A stretch of 64,000 nt of DNA. Origin: Planoprotostelium fungivorum (lineage: Eukaryota > Evosea > Variosea > Cavosteliida > Cavosteliaceae). A program made the translations under genes and the position numbers. The stretch covers positions 1-64,000 of the forward strand of contig MDYQ01000477.1 of assembly GCA_003024175.1 (NCBI GenBank). Direction: 5' to 3'. A model generated the notes under the pieces. The model saw only the letters and a program-made list of their open reading frames with translations. It had not been told where the DNA came from and did not search any database. This document shows positions 21,916 through 33,195 of this stretch, piece by piece; within the stretch, counting starts at the first letter, position 1, and each line of letters starts with the position of its first letter.

Positions 21916-24205
21916 TCATTGCAACCCGATTTCGAGCTCGTCCAGCTTCTTCTGGTAGGCTCTCCTCTGTTCTTCCGTGTGTCCTGCGTCCTTCAGTCTA
22001 TCCTTGAGGACTCGAATGCTGTTGTCTCTCTTCTGCTTCTCTTCTTGCTGCTGTATCATCTGTAGGAACACTTCCTGACTGATCTTCCCCTCAGCCAGCA
22101 GGATCTCCAGGCTGCTCAGACCCGCTACAAATGGTCAATCTACAACGAAGAAATTGCCGTTTTTCGATCTTTTCGAACGTTCTATTCTTCTCACCTCGGG
22201 GAGCACTCTGAGGCACAGCATTTGAATTGTGCCCCGCTGGGTATGGAAAAAAATGGCTCATGAATAGCAGGGGTAAACCAAAGATGTCCCTCTTTGTGGT
22301 GACGTACATCTGACCGACCAGATATAACCTTCCGTCTGACGATCATACTCAGTCGTCTACCTCATGCGTGATGATGATTGGTGATGGTAATGACGGTGTG
22401 TTGGTGATGTCTCGATGAAGATGACCAACGATGAAGGTGACTCACTGATGACAGATGTCTTGTAGAGGGGAAGGTTCTTGTTGTTGACGTTCCACACGGT
22501 CACTTCTGCGTCCATGGGCATGGATGGATCCGTCAGCCTCGGTTGCATCTCCTACATACATCCGTCAATCTACAACGCTCCCACTCCCTGACATCTGCGA
22601 ATGCGAAACTCACGCGCTTCATGAGGCTATTAATAGCCACGAGTGTATCGGGTGAAGACATCTCTATGGTAACCATCTGTTCTCTCCTCGTAGGTGTCTC
22701 CATGCAGAAACCCGTGGCTTCAGCGAAACTCTGATTGGCATGATGTACCACCGCTGTTCTGTCCCACACTACCGTGGGAACGGATACCGTGTTACTGATG
22801 TAGCGAAAGCTCTGATTCGATTTCAATACCCGGTGTCGTCGTTTTTTTCTTCTTTTTTGCGTGGAAATTCAATTTCGAACGAAGAGAAGAATTACCTCTA
22901 AACCGGATTCAAAGTCAGATTTCATGGAGGCACGCTGTTCGGGCGTGACGAATTCTCTGAGTCTCTTCACTTTCATCTGCACGTCTCTCATCTCCTCCAT
23001 CGACCACACGCCAGTCACTCCCCTTTCATGCTGTGAGATCGATGTCGTCTCGCACATGATCACATGATGTCCATCACGATGATGATGTATCGATGATTAC
23101 GTCGATGATGTGCACGTCGATGAAGAGATCATGATCTGTCTCACCGCATGGTGAGCCTCTCGTGTGTCTTCTTCATGTTCTCTTCACTTCGAATGAACAG
23201 CGTGGGGGTGTTGTCCTCTGCATCTTCCTCTTTCACGTGAATCTGCTCGCTTGGCGTGTGTGTGGAGGATGAATCGTAGTTGCTGTCTAACCCTTCTGAT
23301 TTCACATCAGATGTGATATGTGATGATGGAGCATGAGTCATTACCGGGAGACAATAACACATCGGATGACTCCATGCCATCCAACATCCATAACCAATTC
23401 ATGACGTTGTCGTTATCATCGGGGAGAACATCTAAGAGTGTCCCCGCTAATGGTGGAGCTCTCGCATGGTTGGGTTGTTGTAGGGGAAAATTGAGGGCCT
23501 GCAGAAGAAATGAATGGAAATAAGAGAAGGATGCTGCTGTTGCCGATGTTCAAATGAATCACGGTGAAATGTCGAATGATCTCACGAATGGAATGGGAGA
23601 CAAATGGTTGGGAGGTTGATTCATGTTGAACGCAGACGACATGGAGGCGGGTGTCAAGATACTCTGAAACAACTTAATCACTGATTCAAGAATGGTAAAA
23701 GGCATCGATTACTCGATGCATTCGCCAAGCGGTTTCACCCGCGATGAGGCGATGTTGTGAATCTACACTTTTCGATTACCTGTGCGGTTCCTGATGGAGG
23801 TGTTGGGGGACCTGTATAAACTTGTTGCCTCTTTCGAGCGGAGAGGTCTTCGGCTGTCATTTTCTTCGGTCCTCTCTTTTTCGATTCCCCATTCGTACAT
23901 TCGTTGGGAGGAATTCCTCTCTGAACGCACCGACGGCAGGGTCGACCTTTGATCGGCGTCAATTATAAAAGATACCGATCGATCTAACTTGTATCGCAGG
24001 AGGCATGGTCCTTCTTGCAGTTGGTACATGCGGCAGCGACCCTCTTCAGAGCCGATCGCGAATACTCCAGAGCCCTCGCACCCGCAAGATTCGAATCATA
24101 TCCACCCATCGGCGGTTGCTCGCTTTCCATCTGAACTGCCATGGCCAGAGCTAGAGAGGGATGGTTGTGTGGATCATTGTGACTGTTGTACGGATGGTTG
24201 CTCAT
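21916..24205 (-). CDS. Zn2Cys6-PAS transcription factor of the ERT1/RDS2 type
   Basis: Starts MSNHPYNSHNDPHN. A Zn2Cys6 binuclear cluster is split by an intron: ACTNCKKDHASCDT (about 24010) and RPCRRCVQRGIPPNEC (about 23930), followed by the basic KKRGPKK. A low-complexity middle region contains the acidic stretch DAEDNTPTLF. A PAS fold follows (VVWDRTAVVHHANQSFAEAT at about 22760, AEVTVWNVNNKNLPLYKTS at about 22490, LVGQMYVTTKRDI at about 22290). The C-terminus is helical (ISQEVFLQMIQQQEEKQKR, about 22050), ending ELEIGLQ. In fungi this architecture belongs to regulators of gluconeogenesis (ERT1, RDS2, AcuK/AcuM). Here that function is only inferred, but DNA binding by the cluster is well supported. 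About eight short introns. Confidence 0.82.
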
Positions 24206-24784
24206 GGAACGCAGCCACTTGTGACTTTGTAGTGTGTCTGTTTTTTCTCACCCAAACGTCCTCTCGTATGTGAATACGGGTAAATGTGAAGTTTATCCGG
24301 AGAAACCGAGAAGAAGCACTCACTCCACCGGCTCTCCCTCCGTGACGATAACACAGACTTCCTCAATCTAGTCACATCGTGATGTAGCTTCTGATTGCAT
24401 ATACACTGCATATATGTATATATTACATATGCACATTTCTACCGGGCATGTCAGCCAGAAAAGAGACAACTCTATTTTCTTTGAGATTGAGAAACAATCT
24501 ATTCATGATGAGAGAACTCTCCTTGTATACTTCTGTTCCGTTGCATATTAGGATCATCCTCTGGGTGTCCATAGCTGAGAGTGATCTGGAGGATCGAGCA
24601 CAAAACCAGTGTTCATAGGTCACATAAAGGTGCAAGTATGGTCACGTGTACCTCCTCAAAGTTGAGAGGGGAGAAGATAGAAGAAGACTTCGCATGAAAT
24701 TTTAAATCGGCCGTTGGAACCGGTGACGATCTACAATGGGACCGAGCTCATGCACAAACGAGAGATCTGATCTGATGATTTGAG
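24206..24784. other. Divergent promoter region between the Zn2Cys6 factor and TAF8
   Basis: About 580 bases between two divergent start codons. An A/T-rich patch (catatatgtatatattacat, about 24408-24430) is the only striking composition feature and could serve as a TATA-like element. One open frame on the minus strand is listed separately with low confidence. Confidence 0.5.
24423..24572 (-). CDS. Possible small gene or unassigned exon
   Basis: An ATG-initiated frame reading MDTQRMILICNGTEVYKESS then a leucine-rich helix-like stretch and FLADMPGRN. Residue use resembles coding sequence rather than random translation, and a splice acceptor-like run (tatatgcag) follows about 25 bases downstream, leading to another open stretch (CICNQKLHHDVTRL). 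No family recognised. It could be an exon of a short gene or chance. Confidence 0.25.
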   Translation of the reverse strand: MDTQRMILICNGTEVYKESSLIMNRLFLNLKENRVVSFLADMPGRNVHM

Positions 24785-26094
24785 ATGGCAGAGCAATATG
24801 CAAGGAATGCTTCGAGAGTCGCTCTCGCTCAGATCGTCGACGATGAAGGATTTGGAAAAGTGCAGGAGTCTGCATTGGATACATTGACCGATATCATGGT
24901 CAAATGTGTGTCGTCATCGAGAAGGGAAAGGGCTGAAGCATCATTTAGATATAGAAGAGTTAGGTCTACGGAGTCACGCATACTGTGAGATGGCAACGCG
25001 GACGGAGACCAATGTGCACGATGTCATCGCCTCCCTCAAGGTGAGAAGAGAAGAGAGACTCTCCATCATTTCGCTCTGACGGATGCCTCAGGATCAACGA
25101 GTCACATTGGACGAACTGTGTCTCTTCGCTCAGATCCCAGACATTCCCACCGCTCGACGTAAGTTTCCTTCTCATCACGTTCAATCGTATCGGCTGACGA
25201 TTATCATACAGCCATACTAGAATTTCCAAACAAAAGACCCGTAGAAAACAACTCAAATGCACCCATCCAGAACGTGAGTCATTATCTCTAAAATCCTCAC
25301 ATGAGATCTGTAATCGTCCAATGGTGATGGATGGGCAGGACAACATGGACACAACGAATGACGAAAAGACGAATTCACACAACGGGAGAGAACACATACC
25401 TTCTTTCCTTCCTCCTTTTCCTGAGACGAGAACGTGGAAGCAAACACCTGTGAGTTATCTCTATTCTTTCATCGTTTATTTCATTTGTTTATAAATTTAT
25501 ACCGTTGCTTTATTCATCAGAAAGTCATCTCATCTGATCGACAAGAGCGAATCCATCCATATGATCCATCTCATCTCTCATCGCATCAAACAACTTCACA
25601 CGTCTCATCCCATTCATCACATCGCATGTCTCATTCGAAACTGATGACAACTATAGGTCTTCGAAGAGCACCTGAGAGACCAGAAAGCCATCCGAAAGGC
25701 CAAATCGAAAGACAGAAAAGTGATGGAAGAGTCTCTGGCCAAGCTGAACGAAGAGCTGGGCGACAAACCTATCGTAAACTACGACACTGCCAGAAAGATC
25801 TCGGAAGATTCTGACTCCTTCCACCCGAAATTTCAACTCGAAAGCTCGCAGGATCTCGAATCTGCGAATGCGGAGACGGAGCCACCGACGCCCCTTCACA
25901 GAGACTCCCTCTTTATGGTCAGAATTCAGAAGAAGAAGAAATTCGAATCGACCAACGAGAGCAGCGGGGCTGGTATGGAGGACAAGAGGGTTTATTCCGA
26001 GTTAGAGGAGAGCGAGAGGAAGAGGAAGAGGGAGAGGGCGGAGCAGCTCCTGGATGCAAGGAATCGAGGCCAAGGAAATGGCATGGACGTATAA
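24785..26094 (+). CDS. TAF8: TFIID subunit TAF8
   Basis: N-terminal histone fold of the Bromo_TP type (MAEQYARNASRVALAQIVDD, then ALDTLTDIMVKC), continued after an intron by GLRSHAYCEMATRTETNVHD and DQRVTLDELCLFAQIPD. The diagnostic TAF8 C-terminal motif HIPSFLPPFPETRTW lies near 25400. A lysine-rich helical tail then runs to GNGMDV and the stop. TAF8 pairs with TAF10 and links TAF2 to TFIID. Seven or so exons; intron 3' ends follow the usual TGAC...AG pattern. Length (about 300 residues) suits the family. Confidence 0.88.
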
Positions 26095-26152
26095 AGAACG
26101 TGTGTTTGTGTCGACTCTTGGTGATGATGGAGAGGCGAAGGGGATGCATGTG

Positions 26153-27149
26153 TCACGGTGCGGTCATGCCGAATTTTGTCAATTTGGCCGTGAGCTTCTG
26201 TATCTTCAACTCTTTGATTTTGAGGATCTGCTCCATCTTACCCAACCTCATCTCTAAATTCTACACATCACATCAGATGGATGAGCGTAGTGAGAGTGGT
26301 CCTTGTGTGAGAGACTCACCGCGACGTGATCGTTGAGCTCGGTGATGGTTTGGTCTTTTCGATCGAGTAATGATTGCAGACTCGAACCTTCCAAAGCCGG
26401 TGGTGCAGACATGGGCAACACTGGTAGCTGTTTGACATTTGATGTTCGATTGAGTTGCGAGGTTCGACTGGTGATGTGTCAATCATGATGAAGACGGTGA
26501 TGTTCTCACGGCTCTGGAAGTTTCAACATCGAGGGTTGTGGGATCTTCGTGGATGGTGGAAGATATTGTACTTCCCAGTCACGGTGAGGTGAATGATATA
26601 CCGGAGGTAGTTTCTCGTGTGATTGCATCGTGGGCATCATCCGCTCTTGTTGTCGCATGATGTTGTCTGCCTTTCTCTGCTCACACTGTGGTCGGTCAAT
26701 CGTTGTGGTGTCTGATCATAATGATTCACTCTGAGTTGGACCCAACGTAGTAATCTTTCGATCTTGCCGCCGTCACCACTAGCCAAACCCTCTATCTCTT
26801 CTTTGTGCAGATGAATGTCCAGCTTTCGAAGAACGCGCTCTTGACATCGTCAGTGTCGGAGTGAATCGTAACAGCTCACGGTGGAGAGTGCTCCAGTTGT
26901 AAAGTTTCTGTTGATAGGAGTTGGCGGCACTGTAATTATGCAACTCGATCATCCTGGGAAAGTGGTACTTGATGACTTCAGCCAATAGAACTACAGTCAA
27001 ATGAGATCAGATGCAGCATGGGACATATCTTCACCTGCGTCTGAAAAGTCACGACTGATGTTTCGCTTCGAGCGTGACAGAGGTATATCATCCACCCAAG
27101 CATATAAGCTCTGCAGCTCTGATTCAGATAGAGGAGTCATCATCTGCAT
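26153..27149 (-). CDS. SPEF1/CLAMP-like calponin-homology protein
   Basis: Begins MQMMTPLSESELQSLYAWVD, then the CH-domain body LAEVIKYHFPRMIELHNYSA, NSYQQKLYNWSTLHR and, after an intron, LDIHLHKEEIEGLASGD. This pattern (FPRM..LHNY..ANS..QK..NW) is diagnostic of sperm flagellar protein 1, a microtubule-binding and bundling protein of cilia and flagella. The C-terminus is a coiled coil (DRKDQTITELNDHVA, MEQILKIKELKIQKL), as in SPEF1. It ends FGMTAP at 26153, convergent with TAF8. It suggests that the organism makes flagella or uses SPEF1 on cytoplasmic microtubules. Confidence 0.85.
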
Positions 27150-27392
27150 GTGTTCGAACCGGGAGATTCAAAAATGAAACCTAAATTAGCCTCAACGCTC
27201 TACACACAGAAAACCTGCGGCAGCCACGCTCACGAAAACAGGCCTACCAACCAACTATAGGACCGTGTATAGTCACTCACGGACAGTCTAAAAGCTTTTT
27301 AGAAGTGGTGCACGTGTTGCGAAAGTTCGCCAACGAGCGTCTCAATCAAATGGTCCACTCAGTGATTACCGATCATATCACATCACATCAGC

Positions 27393-28995
27393 ATGCCATT
27401 CGGTCAGCTCATCGTCGGACCGCCCGGTAGCGGTGCGTTATCTTCATGCTAACAATTGAATGATTTGGATCAATAGGTAAGACCGTCTATACGGATGGGA
27501 TGCAACAGTATCTCAACCAAGCCAACAGGTGAGCAACATTTTATCTTCCATCACATTTCAGCAGCTCAGAAATGATTGATCCTCTATAGGAACGTCTGTG
27601 TTGTTAATCTCGATCCCGCAAACGATCATCTTCCTTACACTTGTCACATCGATATCCACGACCTCATATCACTCGATGAAGTGATGGAAGCAGAGAAATT
27701 GGGCCCAAATGGAGGACTCCTCTTCGCGTTGGAACTCCTAGAGAAGAACTTGAATTGGTTGAAAGAGAGACTGGACAAGTACCAAGGTGAGATGTGTGAT
27801 GTTCGCATCTGATATCGACAGAGAAGAGCTACTTCATCTTCGATTGTCCGGGACAAGTGGAGTTATACACACATCACAATTCGATGAAAAACATTGTCCA
27901 GCAACTTCAAAAGTGGAATTACAGAGTGCGTCTCACACATCACATCGTCTCCATGTTGTGAACAGAGTGCTCCATCAGATGTAGCAAACATTCCTGACAT
28001 CATCTGCACATGAAGAGAGAGATCGATCGACTCACACTCCACAGATCACCGCAGTCATGCTGATCGACTCTCTCGTCTGTACCAGAGCAACGAATTATAT
28101 TTCGGTGAGATCAATTTCGATACGATCCATCTGCGATCCGTGATGATGGACGATGAGATGACCACGCCACATCTGATGGAGGACAGGCTGCACTCTTATC
28201 TCTCACCACGATGCTGCAATTAGAGTTACCACACATTAACGTTCTGTCTAAAATCGATGTCCTGAGGAACATCAGCCTGGGTGGGACGCCGATGATGATG
28301 ATGAATCTGAGAATTGTAAGATTTCAATCTAGACTTCTACATGGACGTGCAAGATCCTGCGAGGTTGTTAGATCATCTGAACGAAGAGAGTGGAAAGAAA
28401 TTTAAGAAATTGAACGGATTGTTGTGTGAGACACTGGAAGATTTTTCTCTCGTGGCCTTTCAGACTCTAAACATCATGGTGAGATGATGTCATCTCATAT
28501 CACATCACCATCGCCATCATCAACATAAATAACAGCAACGACATCATCATCTCACCATGCATCCATGATGAGAGTGACACCGACCATCCATCAAATATCA
28601 GTATTTATCCTCTAAGTACATCTAATGATCCGTGCAGGATAAAGAGAGTGTGGGGGCACTGGTGAGATTGATCGACAAGAGCAACGGCTTCGTCTACGGA
28701 GGGCTCACCGAAGGAAACGAAACCATCTTCACCGTATCAGAAACTCACCGTAACTGGGACTACTACAGGTGACACACACATCACATGGACATCATGTCAT
28801 ATCACCATTCGCATGTGCCGACGGACGTTCAGATCGATGGATGTGCAAGAGAGATATGACATCAACGAAGAGAATCGAGAGGAGATGGAGTTGGACATCG
28901 ACAATCATCTGGTGCCGGAGACGATGGAAGATGGAGAGTCCGAGTGTGTCGTTGGCGATTTGGTCATCGAGAGATACGAAGAAGATAAAACATGA
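27393..28995 (+). CDS. GPN2: GPN-loop GTPase 2
   Basis: [16 protein letters not shown] gives the P-loop at the very start. There follow NLDPAND, the family-defining Gly-Pro-Asn loop in [11 protein letters not shown] (about 27705), G3 in [10 protein letters not shown] (about 27845), and the G4 motif SKIDVL (about 28245). Later exons give [27 protein letters not shown] and [11 protein letters not shown]. The last exon is [19 protein letters not shown] and a short acidic tail. GPN GTPases assemble RNA polymerase II and import it into the nucleus. Nine or so exons. The start is set by the P-loop immediately after the ATG. Confidence 0.88.
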
Positions 28996-29263
28996 GATCT
29001 CATCGGTGCGTTGTTGTGCTCTATCTCGAATTCATTTCCTGTCATCAAGGTTGAAATACATACGACAGTCGTCATGCAGACAGAGAATCTTTATCGTGAA
29101 CGAGTCAATGATCAGAACGGAGGTCGAACGCATGGGAGGTATCCTCTATATCGTCCGTGAAGTATAAACATGAAGAGGGGGACGGGAAGACGGTTACGTG
29201 TGAAGAGTAAAGCGGGCACCATTGTGTGGTGGTGTGAAATTAGATGAAAACTGCGTGGAATAG

Positions 29264-30597
29264 ATGAATGATCTACAAATACCTTTCCCAGAAACTGTGG
29301 CTGGCTGTGCCACACATCAGCATCACGCAGCTATCATGAATTTTAGATACATACTACGTATATTCACGCTACTCTTTCTGTTTCATTCTGTGATTCTGGT
29401 GGAGGCGGCTCATGCTCAGAGATGGAATGTCTTTGGTCGAGTGAGAGCCCTCTTCATTGCGCAAGGCTGACCTCATTGAAGATATACGAAGTCGAATCTC
29501 TGTGGATGGAAGAGGCTCTCAACAAGGAATCCAATGCACAAGTCCATCTCGTCCGCTCTGATCTGATCAAACGCCACCACGGCATTCGAGTCAAACTCAT
29601 TTCGGACTCCCCGAGGCCACCGACCATTGCCGGAGGGGTGTGGAAGACAGAAGAACCATCTTCTCAACCGGCACCCACCGTCTCCCTCTCCATCTTTGAT
29701 CGCAATCAGAAGGCCTTCATCGATCAGCCCGGCGTTCAATCTCTTCCCTCGGTCGTTGGGAAGAGTGAAACCATCCACATGAGCGAATTCTGGGGAGCAC
29801 AGAACTACGGACCACTCCTCTTCCACTTTTACGACAGCGACAGAGGACACTGCTCCAAGATTGTCATCGTCATATCGGGCGGGAAACAGAGGACGAGGGA
29901 GAAGATGAAGGAGAGACTGCATGCCGGCCTGCAGTACATCAAAGAGACGTCCGAATCGGAGTACTCGTCCGATCTGTCACCTCCATCAGATGGTACCCAC
30001 CATGATCCTGATGGTGCTTACTCCTCCTCAGACAGTGAAGTCGAGAACCAAAGACACAAGAGAAAATTAGACGATCTGCGTAGAAGCCAAGAGAAGGCCC
30101 TAGAACAATTGAGAGAGCAGCAGAAGAGAGAACTGGACGAGCTCCTGCGGGGACAAGAGAGACAGCAGCTCATGCAGCAGCAACCGTCATCACAGGAGCT
30201 CAACAACTACAGCGAGCCTCCATACGAGCTGTGGCAGGATTCAGAACTCTACTGTCCGAACGCGCCCATCAAGTTCATCGACATGCTGGAGCAGGACTGG
30301 TTCACACCTCTACAATTGCAAGACTCACCTTCTTCTTTTGATTTGTTGGACAGTGAGAGAGAGCCACCACTCAAGAGACCCAAGCTGGAGAGCGGCCCCG
30401 AGGTATGTTTCCCGCGCGATTCGAATTTCGAATGACCGTTACAGGTGCAAGATTCGGCGGGAGGGCAGGAGGAGAGGAAGGAGATCAAAGAAGAGACGGT
30501 GGACGCTCTGAATCTCTTTCAGTTGGATGAAGACTTGTTGTACGAGCTCGATGATATGGAGGACATACCGAGTTCACAGAAACCACTGACGCTGTAG
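29264..30597 (+). CDS. Uncharacterised protein with hydrophobic N-terminus, coiled coil and acidic tail
   Basis: Not recognised. Exon 1 reads MNDLQIPFPETVAGC and then, from a second in-frame ATG at 29336, a signal-peptide-like MNFRYILRIFTLLFLFHSVI...HAQ. A 41-nt intron with GTGAGA donor and CTGACC branch word (about 29439-29479) joins it in frame to IYEVESLWMEEALNKES. The middle has FIDQPGVQSLPSVVGKS and FWGAQNYGPLLFHFYDSD. From about 30050 a charged coiled coil (RRSQEKALEQLREQQKREL) leads to a basic patch PPLKRPKLE. After a last intron comes an acidic hydrophobic tail (NLFQLDEDLLYELDDMED) resembling an activation domain. If the first exon is not used, the ATG at 29422 would give a wholly soluble, nuclear-looking protein. 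Coding status is well supported; function is not. Confidence 0.6.
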
Positions 30598-30794
30598 AAA
30601 GGAAGAAGAGATAAAAATTGTAATCAGTGAAGAGACGATCATCGCATTGCATCATCGTATCACTTGACGGTCATCACGATCATCCGTGTTCCATCATCAA
30701 CGATCATCACACCATCTCATTCCATCCATGAATGGCTGAAGTGTATTGCAACGACTCAACTACTAAATGATGGATATCCATCGAGACGAACTAT

Positions 30795-32696
30795 TTATTG
30801 TGACTTCGATTTCCTCGTGACGATGTAACCCGAAGAGCTACCGAGGCCGACCCAAATGCACAAGAGAGGGGAGAGGGTGTACACGATCGTCTGGAAGATG
30901 AATCCGAGGCAGAACATGATGGCTTCCACTTGTGGTGAATTGGCCACATCTACAGAGTCATCGGATCAGACGATGTGATGTGATGAGATGATGTCACGAC
31001 GAGATGATGATGATGATGATCACGACGATGATCATGAGAAAGTGATGTCGCAGTGTATCGTACGTTCATGAAACAATCACGAATCACCGAAATGTATGGC
31101 CAGGGCGAAGACCAAGATGCTGGGCACGATTCCAATGACCGTCCTCAGTCCAAATCTCCACACGGCTTTGAATCCTCCTAAGTCAGCGTCACACTCAACG
31201 TCCGAAAGTTTCAATGAGAGAGCGAATCTCACCGGTGTTGCTGTCGCTGAGTGAAACGATCTGATACGTGAAGATGGAAGAGACGATGCAGCCCAGACTG
31301 TAGAACATTCCCATCTGTCTCCTCATCTGCTCTCGACTTAACAGAGTGAAGGAGAAGGGGAGGAATACGGCCTTGATTGGAGTCATTCTTCGTGACGATG
31401 ATGATGATGATGATGATGAGAGACGATGATGATGAGATTCTTCATGTCTCACAAGGAAGGCGAGTTGGAACAAGTGTCTGCTTCTCATCGATCCCACTCT
31501 GGGAAGTGTGAACATGTCCAACCCTTCCTCTCCACTCGCTTCCACCTGTCCATCATCAGATCGACATCTCGCCATCCCATGATGGATCCGTCTGTCTCAA
31601 TCTATCTACGACACTTCACCTCCTTATCGTCGTGCCTCGGTCCGTGCTGCTCGCAGATGGAAAAGAAATCCTGAAAAGTTCGTCACTCGATCGATCTACA
31701 ACTCCCACCTGAAAGATGAAAGCGATGAGTCCTAGGACGATTCCAGTGATGACATCGTGTGGGTAATGCACCCCGAAATAGACTCTAGAGGAGCAAGTGG
31801 AGGCTATGACCAAGCTGCAGGCTAAGGGCAGCCATTTTTGATGTTGAAAGCAGTAGGTGAGGTACGTCCAGCAGACGGTAGATGCGAACGCGTGACCTTT
31901 CATCAAGTGAGCGATGATCGTGATGATGAAAGGACATGGTGTGTGATGTCATCACGGATGGGAAGTTGATGTGCCAGATGAGATGACTCACCGCTAGGAA
32001 AACTGTAATCTTGTCCTGCACCCACGTTTGCCTTCTGAATCGATTCGTCCAGCCACAATGGTCGTGGTTCTGACGTCATTCATTCTTCGTTGCAGGATTT
32101 CTTCTCACCGACAAAGATGGTCTTGAGGACGGAGATGACTAAGAGTGCAAAGTTGAGTTGAGAGCACAGATTCAATCCGATGATTTGGACTCTCTTTCTA
32201 CCTGCTCGACATCAGGTTGGACATTTACTTGACATGCGAAGATTCGTCATGTGGTTACAGGTGATGCAACTCACCAGATAAGATCAAGAGAGGAATCACG
32301 ACGAAGAAGGCTTCGAAACCCATTGCTGAGAAGATGTGGAAGATGATATCCAACCACCACGTTCTAATCGAGATCAGGGGTGAAGATTGAGAAGAGACGA
32401 CACCTGTGCTTTTGAAGTGTGACGATGATGGACATTCCCCACTTTTGGTGTATCTAAATGTGAATCAGATTAGCGTCCATCCTTCATTCGTGACAAATCA
32501 AGATCATTATGTATACCTCTAAGGTATGGGCGATGTAGGCAGCCAGAGTGAGGAATAGGGTGACCAGAATGACCAATGTAATGACTCCTCTATTCCTCTG
32601 ACTGGCTCGACGGACTGATACATCGTGTGATTGATGTCGATTGGAGGGAAGGACTCCTTCCATCTCAAGGCGGTATGATCTTTCGGTGTCGCTCAT
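30795..32696 (-). CDS. PAP2-superfamily membrane phosphatase
   Basis: MSDTERSYRLEMEGV start; the first membrane helix is GVITLVILVTLFLTLAAYIA. Several further helices follow across short exons. The three PAP2 signature motifs are all visible: KTIFVEPRPLW (near 32115-32060), PSGHAFAST (near 31895), and SRVYFGVHYPHDVITG (near 31780-31740). These form the catalytic site of lipid-phosphate phosphatases (KxxxxxxRP, PSGH, SRxxxxxHxxxD). C-terminal exons code for more hydrophobic segments and end SSSGYIVTRKSKSQ. A substrate such as sphingosine-1-phosphate or phosphatidate is plausible but not shown. The GTG at 32762 in the same frame is not used as start; the ATG at 32696 is. Confidence 0.82.
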
Positions 32697-32782
32697 CCGA
32701 TAGCGTTGTAGTACAGGATTGTCACAGAGCTCAGGCCATTGTTTGAGCAGCCTGCATCGCACGGACGAGAGCGGGACCTGAG

Positions 32783-32940
32783 ATGCGCAGACTCGATAGT
32801 AGCATTGTCTTTATTTGCCTTCACCTGCATCATTCTCAACCAGCCGTGGAGCGGTCAGATCGATCCTTCCAAACATTGTCCACCCTGCGCACAAAGGCTG
32901 TCATATGGAGAGACGATCATCAAAAAGATGAATCATTGAG
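32783..32940 (+). pseudogene. Broken duplicate of the first exon of the OCH1-like gene
   Basis: The translated stretch LFAFTCIILNQPWS...PPCAQ closely matches LLLFAFTCINLIQPW...HHPPCAQ of the glycosyltransferase whose start is at 33196. It covers only the membrane anchor and early stem; no catalytic part follows and frames close soon after 32940. It lies in the gap between the PAP2 gene and the intact copy, so it looks like a tandem duplication remnant. Confidence 0.55.
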
Positions 32941-33124
32941 AAGTATGTATTTTAAACCGGATTCCACCAGATTGCGTATTGGTGTAGCTGTCAGACATTG
33001 ATTTTACGTTTCTATCCAGAACTCGAGGGAGGATGCCCTAATTTGCTGAGAGGCAGTTCACCTCTGGCTCTCATGTATAGAGGCTAACTCACGAACTCAC
33101 TTTAAGTGAGCCCGAGTGGTGCTG

Positions 33125-33142
33125 TCCCCGAAGCTTCGGGGA
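33125..33142. promoter_or_regulatory. 18-bp perfect palindrome upstream of the OCH1-like gene
   Basis: tccccgaagcttcgggga is its own reverse complement and sits 54 bases before the ATG at 33196. It could be an operator-like site for a dimeric factor, or part of an RNA hairpin in the 5' leader. No factor can be named from sequence. Confidence 0.5.
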
Positions 33143-33195
33143 ATCCCGGCGTTCTTTCGAAAGAGGGAGGTTTGTTTGCATCGCTCACAGGGGAG

